Assembly (NCBI GenBank): GCA_016840965.1
Contig: JAEORI010000285.1
Coordinates: 1 to 17,709, forward strand
Reading direction: 5' to 3'
Length of the DNA: 17,709 nt
Origin: Candidatus Thorarchaeota archaeon
GTDB taxonomy: Archaea > Asgardarchaeota > Thorarchaeia > Thorarchaeales > Thorarchaeaceae
The first letter of the stretch is position 1; every line of letters starts with the position of its first letter. The position numbers were made by a program, and so were the translations under genes. Shown piece after piece: positions 7,308 through 14,246 of the stretch. The notes beneath the pieces were generated by a model. The model saw only the letters and a program-made list of their open reading frames with translations. It made no database searches and was not told where the DNA came from.

Positions 7308-7319
7308 TCTATCTATCAA

Positions 7320-7652
7320 ATGGTGGTAACTGTGAGTGACTCTTTATACACGAGCAAAGAGGAGAAAATCTTTCAGTCACAACCTCGCTTTTCTATCATG
7401 TACCTTCTGTTCCTGAAACGGAGAGTCGGATTTATTGAATTGACGAAGCTTCTAGGTCTTACACCTGGAAATTTGGAACACCACATTCGAAAGCTACAAG
7501 AAACTGGACTTGTTGAAATTCATCGAATAATAACATGGAAACCCCTTGTGGTTGTGGAGATCACAGATCTGGGTAAAAACACGTTTCGAGGGTATATCTT
7601 CAAGTTGAAGAAACTCCTCAAAGATATTCCAGAACGCTTACTCAAAGAATAG
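7320..7652 (+). CDS. Winged-helix transcriptional regulator (ArsR/MarR-like single-domain)
   Basis: A 110-residue cytoplasmic protein almost wholly made of one winged helix-turn-helix domain. Helix 2 and the recognition helix are in FIELTKLLGLTPGNLEHHI (38-56), followed by the KLQETGLVEIHR helix/strand and a beta wing with WKPLVVVEITDLGKNTF. This pattern matches the small 'winged helix DNA-binding domain' group (PF13601-like), where GNLEHHIRKL is typical. The C-terminus is a basic helix (FKLKKLLKDIPERLLKE) likely to mediate dimerisation. No ligand or metal site is visible. Translation may begin at ATG 7320 or, with GGTGG at 7322-7326 as SD, at GTG 7332. It is the second gene of the operon with the 6-TM protein and is likely autoregulatory. 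Confidence 0.85.
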   Translation: MVVTVSDSLYTSKEEKIFQSQPRFSIMYLLFLKRRVGFIELTKLLGLTPGNLEHHIRKLQETGLVEIHRIITWKPLVVVEITDLGKNTFRGYIFKLKKLLKDIPERLLKE

Positions 7653-7788
7653 TCAGAACTTGATGATCTATAGGTCTTTCTTGATTATTTTTAGCGAAAA
7701 TGCTTGTTGCTTTTGGACGAATTATTTTTGCAAAATTAAGAGATGCTTTATTAGCTATATTAATTTGAAGTGCAAATAGCTTCCAAGT

Positions 7789-8838
7789 ATGAAAGAAAGA
7801 AGGAACTTCTTACGTTTTTTTGATGCTGAAGAATATGAGGACGTAGTCCCAGAATCTGACGAAAGGAAGAAAATACCTCCGCCGCTTTTTCAGCAGCCAT
7901 ATCCCAAAGACGCTCCCCTTATTGATCTAATTTCTCCTGATGATCTCTCCATTGGTCAAACCCCCTTTCTCGATATTGTCAGTAAAAGAAAAAGTAGAAG
8001 AAAATATACGAGAGACCCTCTTACACTGGAGGAATTGTCTTTTCTACTCTGGAGCACTCAAGGAGTAAAGCAAGTTCTAAAATCAGGGCGTGGAGTTATA
8101 CGTACTGTTCCTTCTGCTGGTGCCAAGAGTCCCCTTGAAACATATCTAGTTATCAACAATGTCGAAGGACTTGAACCTGGTCTCTATCGGTATATCTCAT
8201 TTAGCCATCAATTATTGTTCATCAAAAGCATCGATAACGCTGAAGAAAAGATGGGTGAACTCACTTACGACCAAAAGTTCGTGGGAACCGCACCTGTCAT
8301 TTTCTTTTGGACTGCAGTTCCTTATCGAACTGAGTGGAGATATACCATCCTCTCTCACAAATTCATCGCTATTGACTTGGGGACTGTCTGTCAAAATCTA
8401 TACTTGTCCTGCGAAGCAATCAATCTAGGAACAGTGGCTATAGGTTACTATGAACAGAATAAATTAGATGAATTATTTGGCTTAGATACTGATGAAGAGT
8501 TTGTTGTTTTAGTAGCACCGGTAGGAAAATATCGAGAGGAGAAGAAGCTCGCGGAGTTTTTCAAATATCCCAAAAAGGAAGTCACTCAAGAGAGTCTAAA
8601 GATGTTAGAAGGGAAATACAAACGCAAGAATCTAGTTGAGTTCATCTTTAGAGATGGCGAACTCGTAGTGAAGATAGGTGACTTTGAAGAAATCCTCGAA
8701 CCCTACAATGAAACAGAATTTATTGGAGAATTCAGTGCAAAAGCATTGAGGTTTGAATTCAAAGACAACGGAGCTCCTGAAAAAGTAGTAGTACTTAGTC
8801 AAGATGATGAAGAAGTAGAGCTAGAATATATAGAATAG
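7789..8838 (+). CDS. SagB/ThcOx-type nitroreductase-fold oxidoreductase with extra C-terminal beta-rich domain
   Basis: A 349-residue flavoprotein. Residues about 55-250 form a SagB-type nitroreductase domain: KRKSRRKY (66-73) for FMN phosphate binding, the diagnostic RTVPSAGAKSPLETYL (105-120), LSHKFIAIDLGTVCQNLYL (188-206) with the cofactor-contacting helix, and VAPVGKY (242-248). SagB relatives oxidise azolines to azoles in peptide natural products, but stand-alone copies are common in archaea and may act on other substrates; no YcaO cyclodehydratase or precursor peptide is visible here. Residues about 270-349, starting MLEGKYKR, are a beta-strand-rich, acidic extension (EFIFRDGELVVKIG, EDDEEVELEY-like strands) resembling the DUF3471/lipocalin-like barrels at the ends of some hydrolases. 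No SD precedes the ATG, and an AT-rich box (about 7747-7764) would give a very short leader. The GNAT gene follows after a short gap and is probably co-transcribed. Confidence 0.85.
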   Translation: MKERRNFLRFFDAEEYEDVVPESDERKKIPPPLFQQPYPKDAPLIDLISPDDLSIGQTPFLDIVSKRKSRRKYTRDPLTLEELSFLLWSTQGVKQVLKSGRGVIRTVPSAGAKSPLETYLVINNVEGLEPGLYRYISFSHQLLFIKSIDNAEEKMGELTYDQKFVGTAPVIFFWTAVPYRTEWRYTILSHKFIAIDLGTVCQNLYLSCEAINLGTVAIGYYEQNKLDELFGLDTDEEFVVLVAPVGKYREEKKLAEFFKYPKKEVTQESLKMLEGKYKRKNLVEFIFRDGELVVKIGDFEEILEPYNETEFIGEFSAKALRFEFKDNGAPEKVVVLSQDDEEVELEYIE

Positions 8839-8863
8839 ACCAAAATAAGGTGTGAAAAAGTTG

Positions 8864-9439
8864 ATGAGAGATCGTGGGTCCAGTGCCAAAAATTCACCGT
8901 TCCCCATACTCGAAACTGAACGATTAGTTTTACGTCAATTAACAGCTGATGATTCAAAAGTATGGTTTCAAAGCCTTTCGGACGATGAGATAGCTGAGCT
9001 CGTAGGAATGGAGCCTCTCAAAACTGTTGATGAAATGAAAGAAATAATCGACAGTTTTACAGATCGCTTTAAGGAAAAGACTGGAATGGCTTGGGCAATC
9101 ACTTTGAAAGAATCCAACGAATTCATTGGCACGTGCAGCTACGAACAAATCGATAATAGAAATCATAGTGGTGAAATTGGGTATGATTTGTTGAAAGAAT
9201 ATTGGGGACTTGGATTCATGACTGAGGCATTGAGGGCAATAATCAACTATGGTTTTGAACATCTCAAACTAAACCGAATCGAGGCACATACCGCATCAGA
9301 TAACACCGCATCAAGGAACCTACTGAACAGGCTAGGATTCTATGAAGAGGGTACTTTCCGCGAGAGCTCCTTCTATAAAGGTGAGTTCAAAGACGACAGC
9401 TATTATTCTTTGCTGAGAAGAGAATGGGGGAAACTCTAG
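8864..9439 (+). CDS. GNAT family N-acetyltransferase (RimJ/RimL type)
   Basis: About 191 residues covering one GNAT fold of the Acetyltransf_3 group, which transfers acetyl from acetyl-CoA to protein N-termini or small amines. The domain begins with the typical LETERLVLRQLTADD (20-34, numbered from GTG 8852). Motif A is GYDLLKEYWGLGFMTEAL (110-127), in which the WGLGFMTEA loop holds the CoA pyrophosphate. Motif B is ASDNTASRNLLNRLGF (148-163), with the Asn that contacts CoA. The end FKDDSYYSLLRREW is typical of RimJ/L relatives. Start choice is uncertain: GTG 8852 lies directly against AAGG, while ATG 8864 has AAGGTG at a workable distance. It lies 13-25 nt behind the SagB-like gene, so the two probably form an operon. 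A shared pathway, such as modification of a peptide or amine, is possible but unproven. Confidence 0.88.
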   Translation: MRDRGSSAKNSPFPILETERLVLRQLTADDSKVWFQSLSDDEIAELVGMEPLKTVDEMKEIIDSFTDRFKEKTGMAWAITLKESNEFIGTCSYEQIDNRNHSGEIGYDLLKEYWGLGFMTEALRAIINYGFEHLKLNRIEAHTASDNTASRNLLNRLGFYEEGTFRESSFYKGEFKDDSYYSLLRREWGKL

Positions 9440-9471
9440 ACACACAACATGAAACTCAAAGTCAAGCATTT

Positions 9472-10137
9472 CTACTCAGAATCTACTTTTCTCTTTCCAT
9501 ACTTCCGTAGATAGTACTGCCTCATCAAATGGGCTTCGAACTTGTTGATGGTTTTTGCTCCTCCAAGGAACTCTGCTTCAATGAACGCTTTGCATGTCTT
9601 CTCAAGGACAAAAGTACATGTGAACGCTTCTTCCATGTCTCTCCCGATGCATACAGCTCCATGATTCGCCATCAGTGCTGCATTCCTTCCCTTGAGTGCA
9701 GCCATTGTCTTCTTTACAATCTTTTTTGTAGACGGCAGAGCGTAGTCAGCTACTCTAATTGTCGGGCCAATGATTTGGACCATGTCATCAAGGATTGGAG
9801 GAACCTCGCGACGTGCAACAGCAACGGTGGAGGCGTTCATAGAGTGTGAATGAATCACAGCGCCAATGTTCTTTCGTTCACGATAGATTGCGATGTGGAG
9901 TTTCATCTCTGCAGAAGGCTTGTATTTTCCTTCCCATGTCACATCATCCAAACTAAAATCTACAATTGCAATATCACCGGGACTGAGGGTTTCATAACTC
10001 ATTCCTGAAGGTGTTATTGCCATCTTTGCTTCATCTATTCTACAAGAAATATTTCCCCAAGTTCCCCCCACTAAACTATTAGCAATAAGTTTCTTACCAG
10101 CATCGCAGACAATCTGTCTAGCTTCATCAATGTTCAT
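9472..10137 (-). CDS. Class II aldolase/adducin family protein (L-fuculose-phosphate aldolase-like)
   Basis: A 221-residue zinc enzyme candidate matching the usual length of FucA/AraD-type proteins. Visible landmarks are GGTWGNISCR (24-33), ITPSGMSYETL (41-51; phosphate-binding region), the catalytic acid E77 in KPSAEMKLH, zinc ligands H96 and H98 in VIHSHS, and H159 in MANHGAV. All metal and catalytic positions are intact, so it should cleave a sugar phosphate to dihydroxyacetone phosphate plus an aldehyde, or epimerise one; archaeal relatives include fuculose-phosphate, ribulose-phosphate and 5-deoxyribose-salvage aldolases. Substrate cannot be assigned from sequence and there is no sugar kinase or isomerase nearby. 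The ATG has no SD; a CATATAT stretch immediately precedes it, so a very short leader or leaderless mRNA is possible. It is convergent with the GNAT gene (32-bp gap). Confidence 0.9.
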   Translation of the reverse strand: MNIDEARQIVCDAGKKLIANSLVGGTWGNISCRIDEAKMAITPSGMSYETLSPGDIAIVDFSLDDVTWEGKYKPSAEMKLHIAIYRERKNIGAVIHSHSMNASTVAVARREVPPILDDMVQIIGPTIRVADYALPSTKKIVKKTMAALKGRNAALMANHGAVCIGRDMEEAFTCTFVLEKTCKAFIEAEFLGGAKTINKFEAHLMRQYYLRKYGKRKVDSE

Positions 10138-10246
10138 GATATATGCTCTATTAATCTAATGCTCTTAAACAATATTCCTAGTTGAGTGAAGTGAAAACCC
10201 GCAACTTTTCTTAGACTGCAACTTTTAGACATACATTTTAGTCGGG

Positions 10247-12310
10247 ATGTGTATTTTCCCTCTCATGCCAGTTAACACTGAGTTTTTTGAGAAATATTAT
10301 TCTGAACTCATTTTCCTTGTCGTAATTCTGCTATTTTTCATTCAGCTTTTCTCAGATTATGTGGAATCCACGTACATCCTCCTGCTCATGACCCTATCAC
10401 TAAACCAGAACACTATGGTTTTGTTATTCCTTTTCTCCCCAATCATTTTTCTTTTCTTTAGAAGTCAAATTCCCAAGAACTTGGTGATTGCTGTAGGGGG
10501 AATTATGATCGGCAGCAGAGTTGCTGAACCTTTCTTTGAAACGACTGTGAGAATGATTCTATCAGGACTTGGTGTTGGCTGTTTCTTTATTCTGTTCCCT
10601 GCTCTTTTGCTAGTAGTGAGGTCTGGGGACAAGAATCAGAGAGCACTCACATTTGGGACTGCATTGGCTATAGCTCTAGTAGCATCCGTTCTGTTGAGGA
10701 CTCTAAACTTCACCATCGATCTCTCCACATATGGGTGGGGTCAAACTATTGGATGGATAGTAGCTGCGATTGGCCTCTTCATGCTTGTTGGTTTTTCAAG
10801 GAGCTTGCAGAGTGCGGCATCACCTGAATCTCAAACAAGCATTAATGAAACTCAAGGCGTTCTAAAACCAGTGCGTAAAAGAAATCTAATAGGACTCGCC
10901 TTTGGTCTGACAAGTATCCTCTTCTTTGTTAGCTTTGCTTTTAGCAGTCCGGGCGTTATTTCTAGGTGGACTGAAGGCAGCTATATCGGTATTGTTTCTG
11001 GAGTATCTCTAATGACGACCGTATTTGCGATTGTTATGCTATATCGTCCGCACTACTTCAACGAATTGACTCCTAGAATAATTTGGATTTGGAATCTGTT
11101 ATTCGTGTTTCTATTTGTCTTGACAGTCTATATTAACCAAATTCCATTTCCAGATGTTCTCGCAGCTTATCCTATCGAAGCACCTCCAACAACACTTCTG
11201 AACGATTTGTTGCTATACCTCATGATTGCCGCATTCCCAATCATCCTGATTGATTTCATTCTTCTCTCTCATCGACTGACAAGTCTTGAGTTGATACCAA
11301 CATCACGAGCAACAGGTATCGCATTTACTCTAGGTGGTGGATTGTACATTCTTCTTTTGCTATTCACGCTCATACTCACATCTGTCTGGGGATTCGTTCC
11401 TGTTATTGGTCCATTGCTAAGAGACCTATTCTGGTTCATCTTTCTCATTGCAGGTTTTGTGCTCGTTTCAACTCTCTACTTGGTAAAGGACACTAAGCCA
11501 TCGTTCAGGACACCCAACAAACTTCCTAGAAAAGAAACCATCATCGCAGGCTTTCTGATATTCATGTTTCTAGGTACTCTCGTAGGTTCAATCGCATTGG
11601 AGGCTCGCCCAGTCGAACCCTCTGGTGTTGCAGTTACTGCGAAGATCCTAACATACAATCTTCAGCAAGGAGTGAGCGATGCTCAAATCAAGAACTACGA
11701 TGGCCAGTTAGAGCTCATTAGAACTATCGATGCTGATATCATCGGTCTCCAAGAAACAAGTAAGATTGCAGGGAACTGTGATATCGTGAGATACTTTGCG
11801 GACAAGTTGAACCTTTACAGTTACTTCGGACCAAAAGGAGTCACAGGAACCACAGGTGTTGCTTTACTCTCAAAATACCCAATCGAGAATCCTCGAACTA
11901 TCTATCATTATAGTGAGGATGTAGACCAGAAACAGACTGCTACAATCGAGGCTGAAATCACAATTGGTTTGATAACATTCACAGTCTATGTAACTCACAC
12001 TTACGGAAGGATATCAACCAAGATGATTTTACAGAATGACATTCTGGAGACATCAAGTGGGAAAAGCAATGTGATATTCATGGGCGACTTCAATTTTAGA
12101 CCAAACAGTGAACCATACAACCTCACAACTTCTGTGCTTGACGACTCATGGTGGATTAAATGGCCAACAGGAGTGAATGGTCTGGGTGAGGATAACAGCC
12201 AGAGAATTGACCACATTTTCCTTTCTCCAGGAACAATTGTTTCAGACTGTCAATATATCACAGATCCTCAATCTGATCATCCTGCCTACTGGGTAGACAT
12301 CCAGTGGTAA
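10247..12310 (+). CDS. Polytopic membrane protein fused to endonuclease/exonuclease/phosphatase (EEP) domain, Cwh43/PGAP2IP-like architecture
   Basis: A 687-residue protein. Residues 1-450 hold about 14 hydrophobic segments (near 20-38, 42-58, 58-72, 78-98, 103-123, 133-153, 163-185, 212-233, 245-266, 280-297, 319-341, 355-380, 390-412, 430-451). Residues 462-687 form an EEP (DNase I/inositol phosphatase) domain with every catalytic element: N471 (LTYNLQQG), E503 (GLQET), H584 (VTHTYG), D614 and N616 (MGDFNFRP), D655-H656 (RIDHIFLS) and SDH at 676-678. The polytopic N-terminus plus C-terminal EEP, and strings such as DIVRYFADKLNLYSYFGPK and GVALLSKYPI, resemble the C-terminal part of eukaryotic Cwh43/PGAP2IP, which remodels GPI-anchor lipids. 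I expect a membrane-bound phosphodiesterase or phosphatase acting on a lipid head group; nuclease activity is less likely. It is a single gene; the first ATG (10247) has GGG adjacent, and ATG 10265 is an alternative. Confidence 0.85.
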   Translation: MCIFPLMPVNTEFFEKYYSELIFLVVILLFFIQLFSDYVESTYILLLMTLSLNQNTMVLLFLFSPIIFLFFRSQIPKNLVIAVGGIMIGSRVAEPFFETTVRMILSGLGVGCFFILFPALLLVVRSGDKNQRALTFGTALAIALVASVLLRTLNFTIDLSTYGWGQTIGWIVAAIGLFMLVGFSRSLQSAASPESQTSINETQGVLKPVRKRNLIGLAFGLTSILFFVSFAFSSPGVISRWTEGSYIGIVSGVSLMTTVFAIVMLYRPHYFNELTPRIIWIWNLLFVFLFVLTVYINQIPFPDVLAAYPIEAPPTTLLNDLLLYLMIAAFPIILIDFILLSHRLTSLELIPTSRATGIAFTLGGGLYILLLLFTLILTSVWGFVPVIGPLLRDLFWFIFLIAGFVLVSTLYLVKDTKPSFRTPNKLPRKETIIAGFLIFMFLGTLVGSIALEARPVEPSGVAVTAKILTYNLQQGVSDAQIKNYDGQLELIRTIDADIIGLQETSKIAGNCDIVRYFADKLNLYSYFGPKGVTGTTGVALLSKYPIENPRTIYHYSEDVDQKQTATIEAEITIGLITFTVYVTHTYGRISTKMILQNDILETSSGKSNVIFMGDFNFRPNSEPYNLTTSVLDDSWWIKWPTGVNGLGEDNSQRIDHIFLSPGTIVSDCQYITDPQSDHPAYWVDIQW

Positions 12311-12333
12311 CTCTTGATTAGCAATCTTCAACA

Positions 12334-12352
12334 GATTCATATCGAATGAATC
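12334..12352. promoter_or_regulatory. Inverted repeat upstream of the nuclease-like gene
   Basis: GATTCAT (12334-12340) and ATGAATC (12346-12352) are perfect 7-bp arms with a 5-nt spacer, centred 36 bp before the ATG at 12379 and 33 bp after the stop of the EEP gene. There is no T-tract after it, so an operator fits better than a terminator. It may also be chance. Confidence 0.35.
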
Positions 12353-12378
12353 ATACTTGAAGCTGGGCGTAATCGCGG

Positions 12379-13299
12379 ATGCGTGAGGTTCTAGATAGTA
12401 CATATCTGCCTTTCACAGAAGGACAGTTAATGAATCATTTTGCCAAGGTCAAGTATCGAGGAGATTGCGTTGGTAATGAACAACATCTGAGCTACTACAA
12501 AAACAGCATTCAATTGTATCATCAATATCTTGATGACACACCAGACCAGAAAGGCAAACCCCTGTCAAAAATGAAGAAGCCCTGCCAGATAGAGAAGGAT
12601 GAAAGGTTTTGGACTGCTTCATGTATGATGACAATGTTCTATGATGAACGGCGGCTACAGATGTTGCAGAAACTTTTCATTGATACTTTTGGTGAAAACC
12701 CTCCTCTAGCAGGTCTACAATCATGGCGAGAGTGTTTGGACGGAGAACTAGCATTATTCTTTGAAACTACATTGCCCACGCCACCCTCTTACAAGGCTTG
12801 GCTCTCTCAAAACTTGAATATGCGACAATTCATCCCTCATGTCTTAAACAGTGCACATGGAAAGAAGAATTTGGAAGGCCCCACGCATGTAGACGCTTTG
12901 CTCATAAATCCCAACAACGGGTTCGCAGTGCTGATTGAAGCAAAAGTTCTCTCTGATATTAGCAATCAGAATACCTATGATGCTACCCGAAACCAGATGG
13001 CACGAATCATTGATGTCATGTTGGAGAAAAACAGTCATCTCTGTGAACCATTATGTAGAAGGAATCCTGAGAGAACGCTGTTCCTCTTAGTAACTCCTGA
13101 AATGTTCAAGATTCATCCTTCCCACAGGCTATATGGAGGTAAGTTCATTGATTACAAGAAGAACCAGGAATCCTTGGCTTTTGACTTACCTCACAGGAGA
13201 AATTTGAACTGGCTTGAGATACGCCGTAGACTTGGATGGCTCACATGGGAGGAATTCCACAGAACAAACAACAATTGTTGTCCATGGCTAATCAAATAG
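12379..13299 (+). CDS. Putative PD-(D/E)xK nuclease-fold protein, orphan
   Basis: A 306-residue soluble protein without an obvious named family. The central motif is THVDALLINPNNGFAVLIEAK (169-189): D172, then E187-A-K189 on the following strand, the D...(D/E)xK arrangement of restriction-endonuclease-like folds. It is followed by a helix with NQMARIIDVM (205-214), where Q206 fits the Gln seen after the core in many such nucleases, and a strand TLFLLVTPEMF. The N-terminal 130 residues are helical, with E123 or E129 as a candidate first acid. This predicts Mg-dependent cleavage of DNA or RNA, for repair or as a defence effector. No methyltransferase, helicase or other defence partner is adjacent. 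ATG 12379 lacks an SD, whereas in-frame ATG 12430 has GAAGGA (12418-12423) 6 nt before it, so a product 17 residues shorter is a real possibility. Confidence 0.6.
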   Translation: MREVLDSTYLPFTEGQLMNHFAKVKYRGDCVGNEQHLSYYKNSIQLYHQYLDDTPDQKGKPLSKMKKPCQIEKDERFWTASCMMTMFYDERRLQMLQKLFIDTFGENPPLAGLQSWRECLDGELALFFETTLPTPPSYKAWLSQNLNMRQFIPHVLNSAHGKKNLEGPTHVDALLINPNNGFAVLIEAKVLSDISNQNTYDATRNQMARIIDVMLEKNSHLCEPLCRRNPERTLFLLVTPEMFKIHPSHRLYGGKFIDYKKNQESLAFDLPHRRNLNWLEIRRRLGWLTWEEFHRTNNNCCPWLIK

Positions 13300-13419
13300 A
13301 TACCTTTGCACAATTTTGCTAGATACCGACAACGGAAAATAATAATGCTTTACAAACCAGCAACTGAATAGCGAAATATTAGCTAGCAAAGAGTTTGATT
13401 GGCTCGTGTGGTGTGAGAG

Positions 13420-13875
13420 ATGGAACGAGAATCTTCTGACGGACTGACTAACGAACAGCTGGACTCGCTGTTGAAGGGGAAAACCCAGCAGGTGTATTTC
13501 TACATGCTTCGCAATCTACGTCCTCTAGGCATGAGAGAGATACAACGAGGTTCTGGGCTATCAAGCCCCAGTCTCGCAATCTATCACCTCAACAAACTAA
13601 AGAATCTCTCTTTGATTGGTGTGGATGCGGATGGTCAGTACTATGTGATTCAGGAGTTCAAGGCTGGTTTGCTCAGATTCTTTGCCGGTTCAGGTAGATT
13701 TCTGGTCCCGCGATATTTCTTCTACTCTGTGTTCTATACTGTTGTTCTGATAGGAGTACTTGCTTTCATTCCAATCTTTCTAAACTCAGCTGGTCTATTG
13801 CTGATTGCTGTGCTGATCTTCGCAGCTTTCACATCTTGGAGAGAAACTCTGAACGTATGGCGTGTAAAAATCTAG
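13420..13875 (+). CDS. Membrane-tethered winged-helix DNA-binding protein
   Basis: A 151-residue protein with an N-terminal winged helix-turn-helix (about 20-77) and two C-terminal transmembrane helices (about 97-119 and 123-140). The HTH is ArsR-like: GKTQQVYFYMLRNLRPLGMR, then the recognition region GLSSPSLAIYHLNKLKNLSL and a short wing GVDADGQYYV. The DNA-binding part should face the cytoplasm, with a basic linker (GSGRFLVPR) at the membrane and a basic C-terminal tail. Such membrane-tethered HTH proteins recur in archaea and are thought to couple an envelope or membrane signal to transcription; the signal here is unknown. Two small membrane-protein genes follow in the same direction, making a three-gene cluster in which the others may be its signalling partners. 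GGTG at 13410-13413 is a weak SD for the ATG. Confidence 0.85.
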   Translation: MERESSDGLTNEQLDSLLKGKTQQVYFYMLRNLRPLGMREIQRGSGLSSPSLAIYHLNKLKNLSLIGVDADGQYYVIQEFKAGLLRFFAGSGRFLVPRYFFYSVFYTVVLIGVLAFIPIFLNSAGLLLIAVLIFAAFTSWRETLNVWRVKI

Positions 13876-13951
13876 ATCACTTTGATTCAAAACTTAGAAC
13901 TATATCGAAAAAAACGATGAAAAATTGTAGGTAGAAAGACGGTGAAACCAC

Positions 13952-14176
13952 TTGGATAGAAAAAGGCTGGAACTCAAGATATTCGGTGCAGCAGTTGTTG
14001 GTATAGTCCTCGGAGCAACACTGGTGATGCTGAGCCTAAGTTACAGTCCATTTCTGGGTCCGAGCGAAATCCCTCAGGAATCTCCACCCCTCTTGATTGG
14101 AGTCACAGGTTTTGCCGTCGCAGTTGTCGCATATGCTATAGCGAAACTACACTTACGAAAACAATCATGGTCGTAA
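13952..14176 (+). CDS. Small 2-TM membrane protein, TTG start
   Basis: A 74-residue protein with two hydrophobic helices (about 10-31 and 46-64), a basic N-terminus (DRKRLELK) and a basic C-terminus (KLHLRKQSWS), so both ends should be cytoplasmic and the SPFLGPSEIPQESPP loop outside. No family recognised. A stop (TGA 13943-13945) lies just upstream in frame, and the only plausible start is TTG 13952 with GGTG at 13941-13944, 7 nt before it. The size and amphipathic layout look coding, but the gene is short. It lies 76 bp behind the tethered wHTH gene and ahead of the 4-TM gene; the gap has a TATA-like ACTATATC, so it may have its own promoter. Confidence 0.62.
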   Translation: MDRKRLELKIFGAAVVGIVLGATLVMLSLSYSPFLGPSEIPQESPPLLIGVTGFAVAVVAYAIAKLHLRKQSWS

Positions 14177-14232
14177 ACTAATCAATGAAGTCTATAGCAA
14201 TTGCTTGGAACTGCAGATGCTGGTAAAAAGAT

Positions 14233-14236
14233 GGAG
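14233..14236 (+). promoter_or_regulatory. Shine-Dalgarno GGAG deciding the start of the 4-TM gene
   Basis: GGAG at 14233-14236 lies 10 nt before ATG 14247, whereas the in-frame TTG 14205 and ATG 14217 have no SD. This favours the 14247 start and shortens the product by 14 residues. Confidence 0.5.
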
Positions 14237-14246
14237 TGATCTAAAT

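Noticed and set aside
10247..12310. Reading the EEP protein as a secreted DNase
   Set aside because: The catalytic domain is fused to about 14 membrane helices and has no separate signal peptide; a lipid or head-group phosphodiesterase fits the architecture better.
12379..13299. Complete restriction-modification or other defence system around the nuclease-like gene
   Set aside because: Neighbours are an EEP membrane protein and membrane regulators; no methyltransferase, helicase, toxin-antitoxin pair or integrase is present.
13315..13390. TTTGCTAG / CTAGCAAA inverted repeat flanking the region before the tethered wHTH gene
   Set aside because: 8-bp arms separated by 60 bp in AT-rich DNA are expected by chance, and nothing mobile lies between them.
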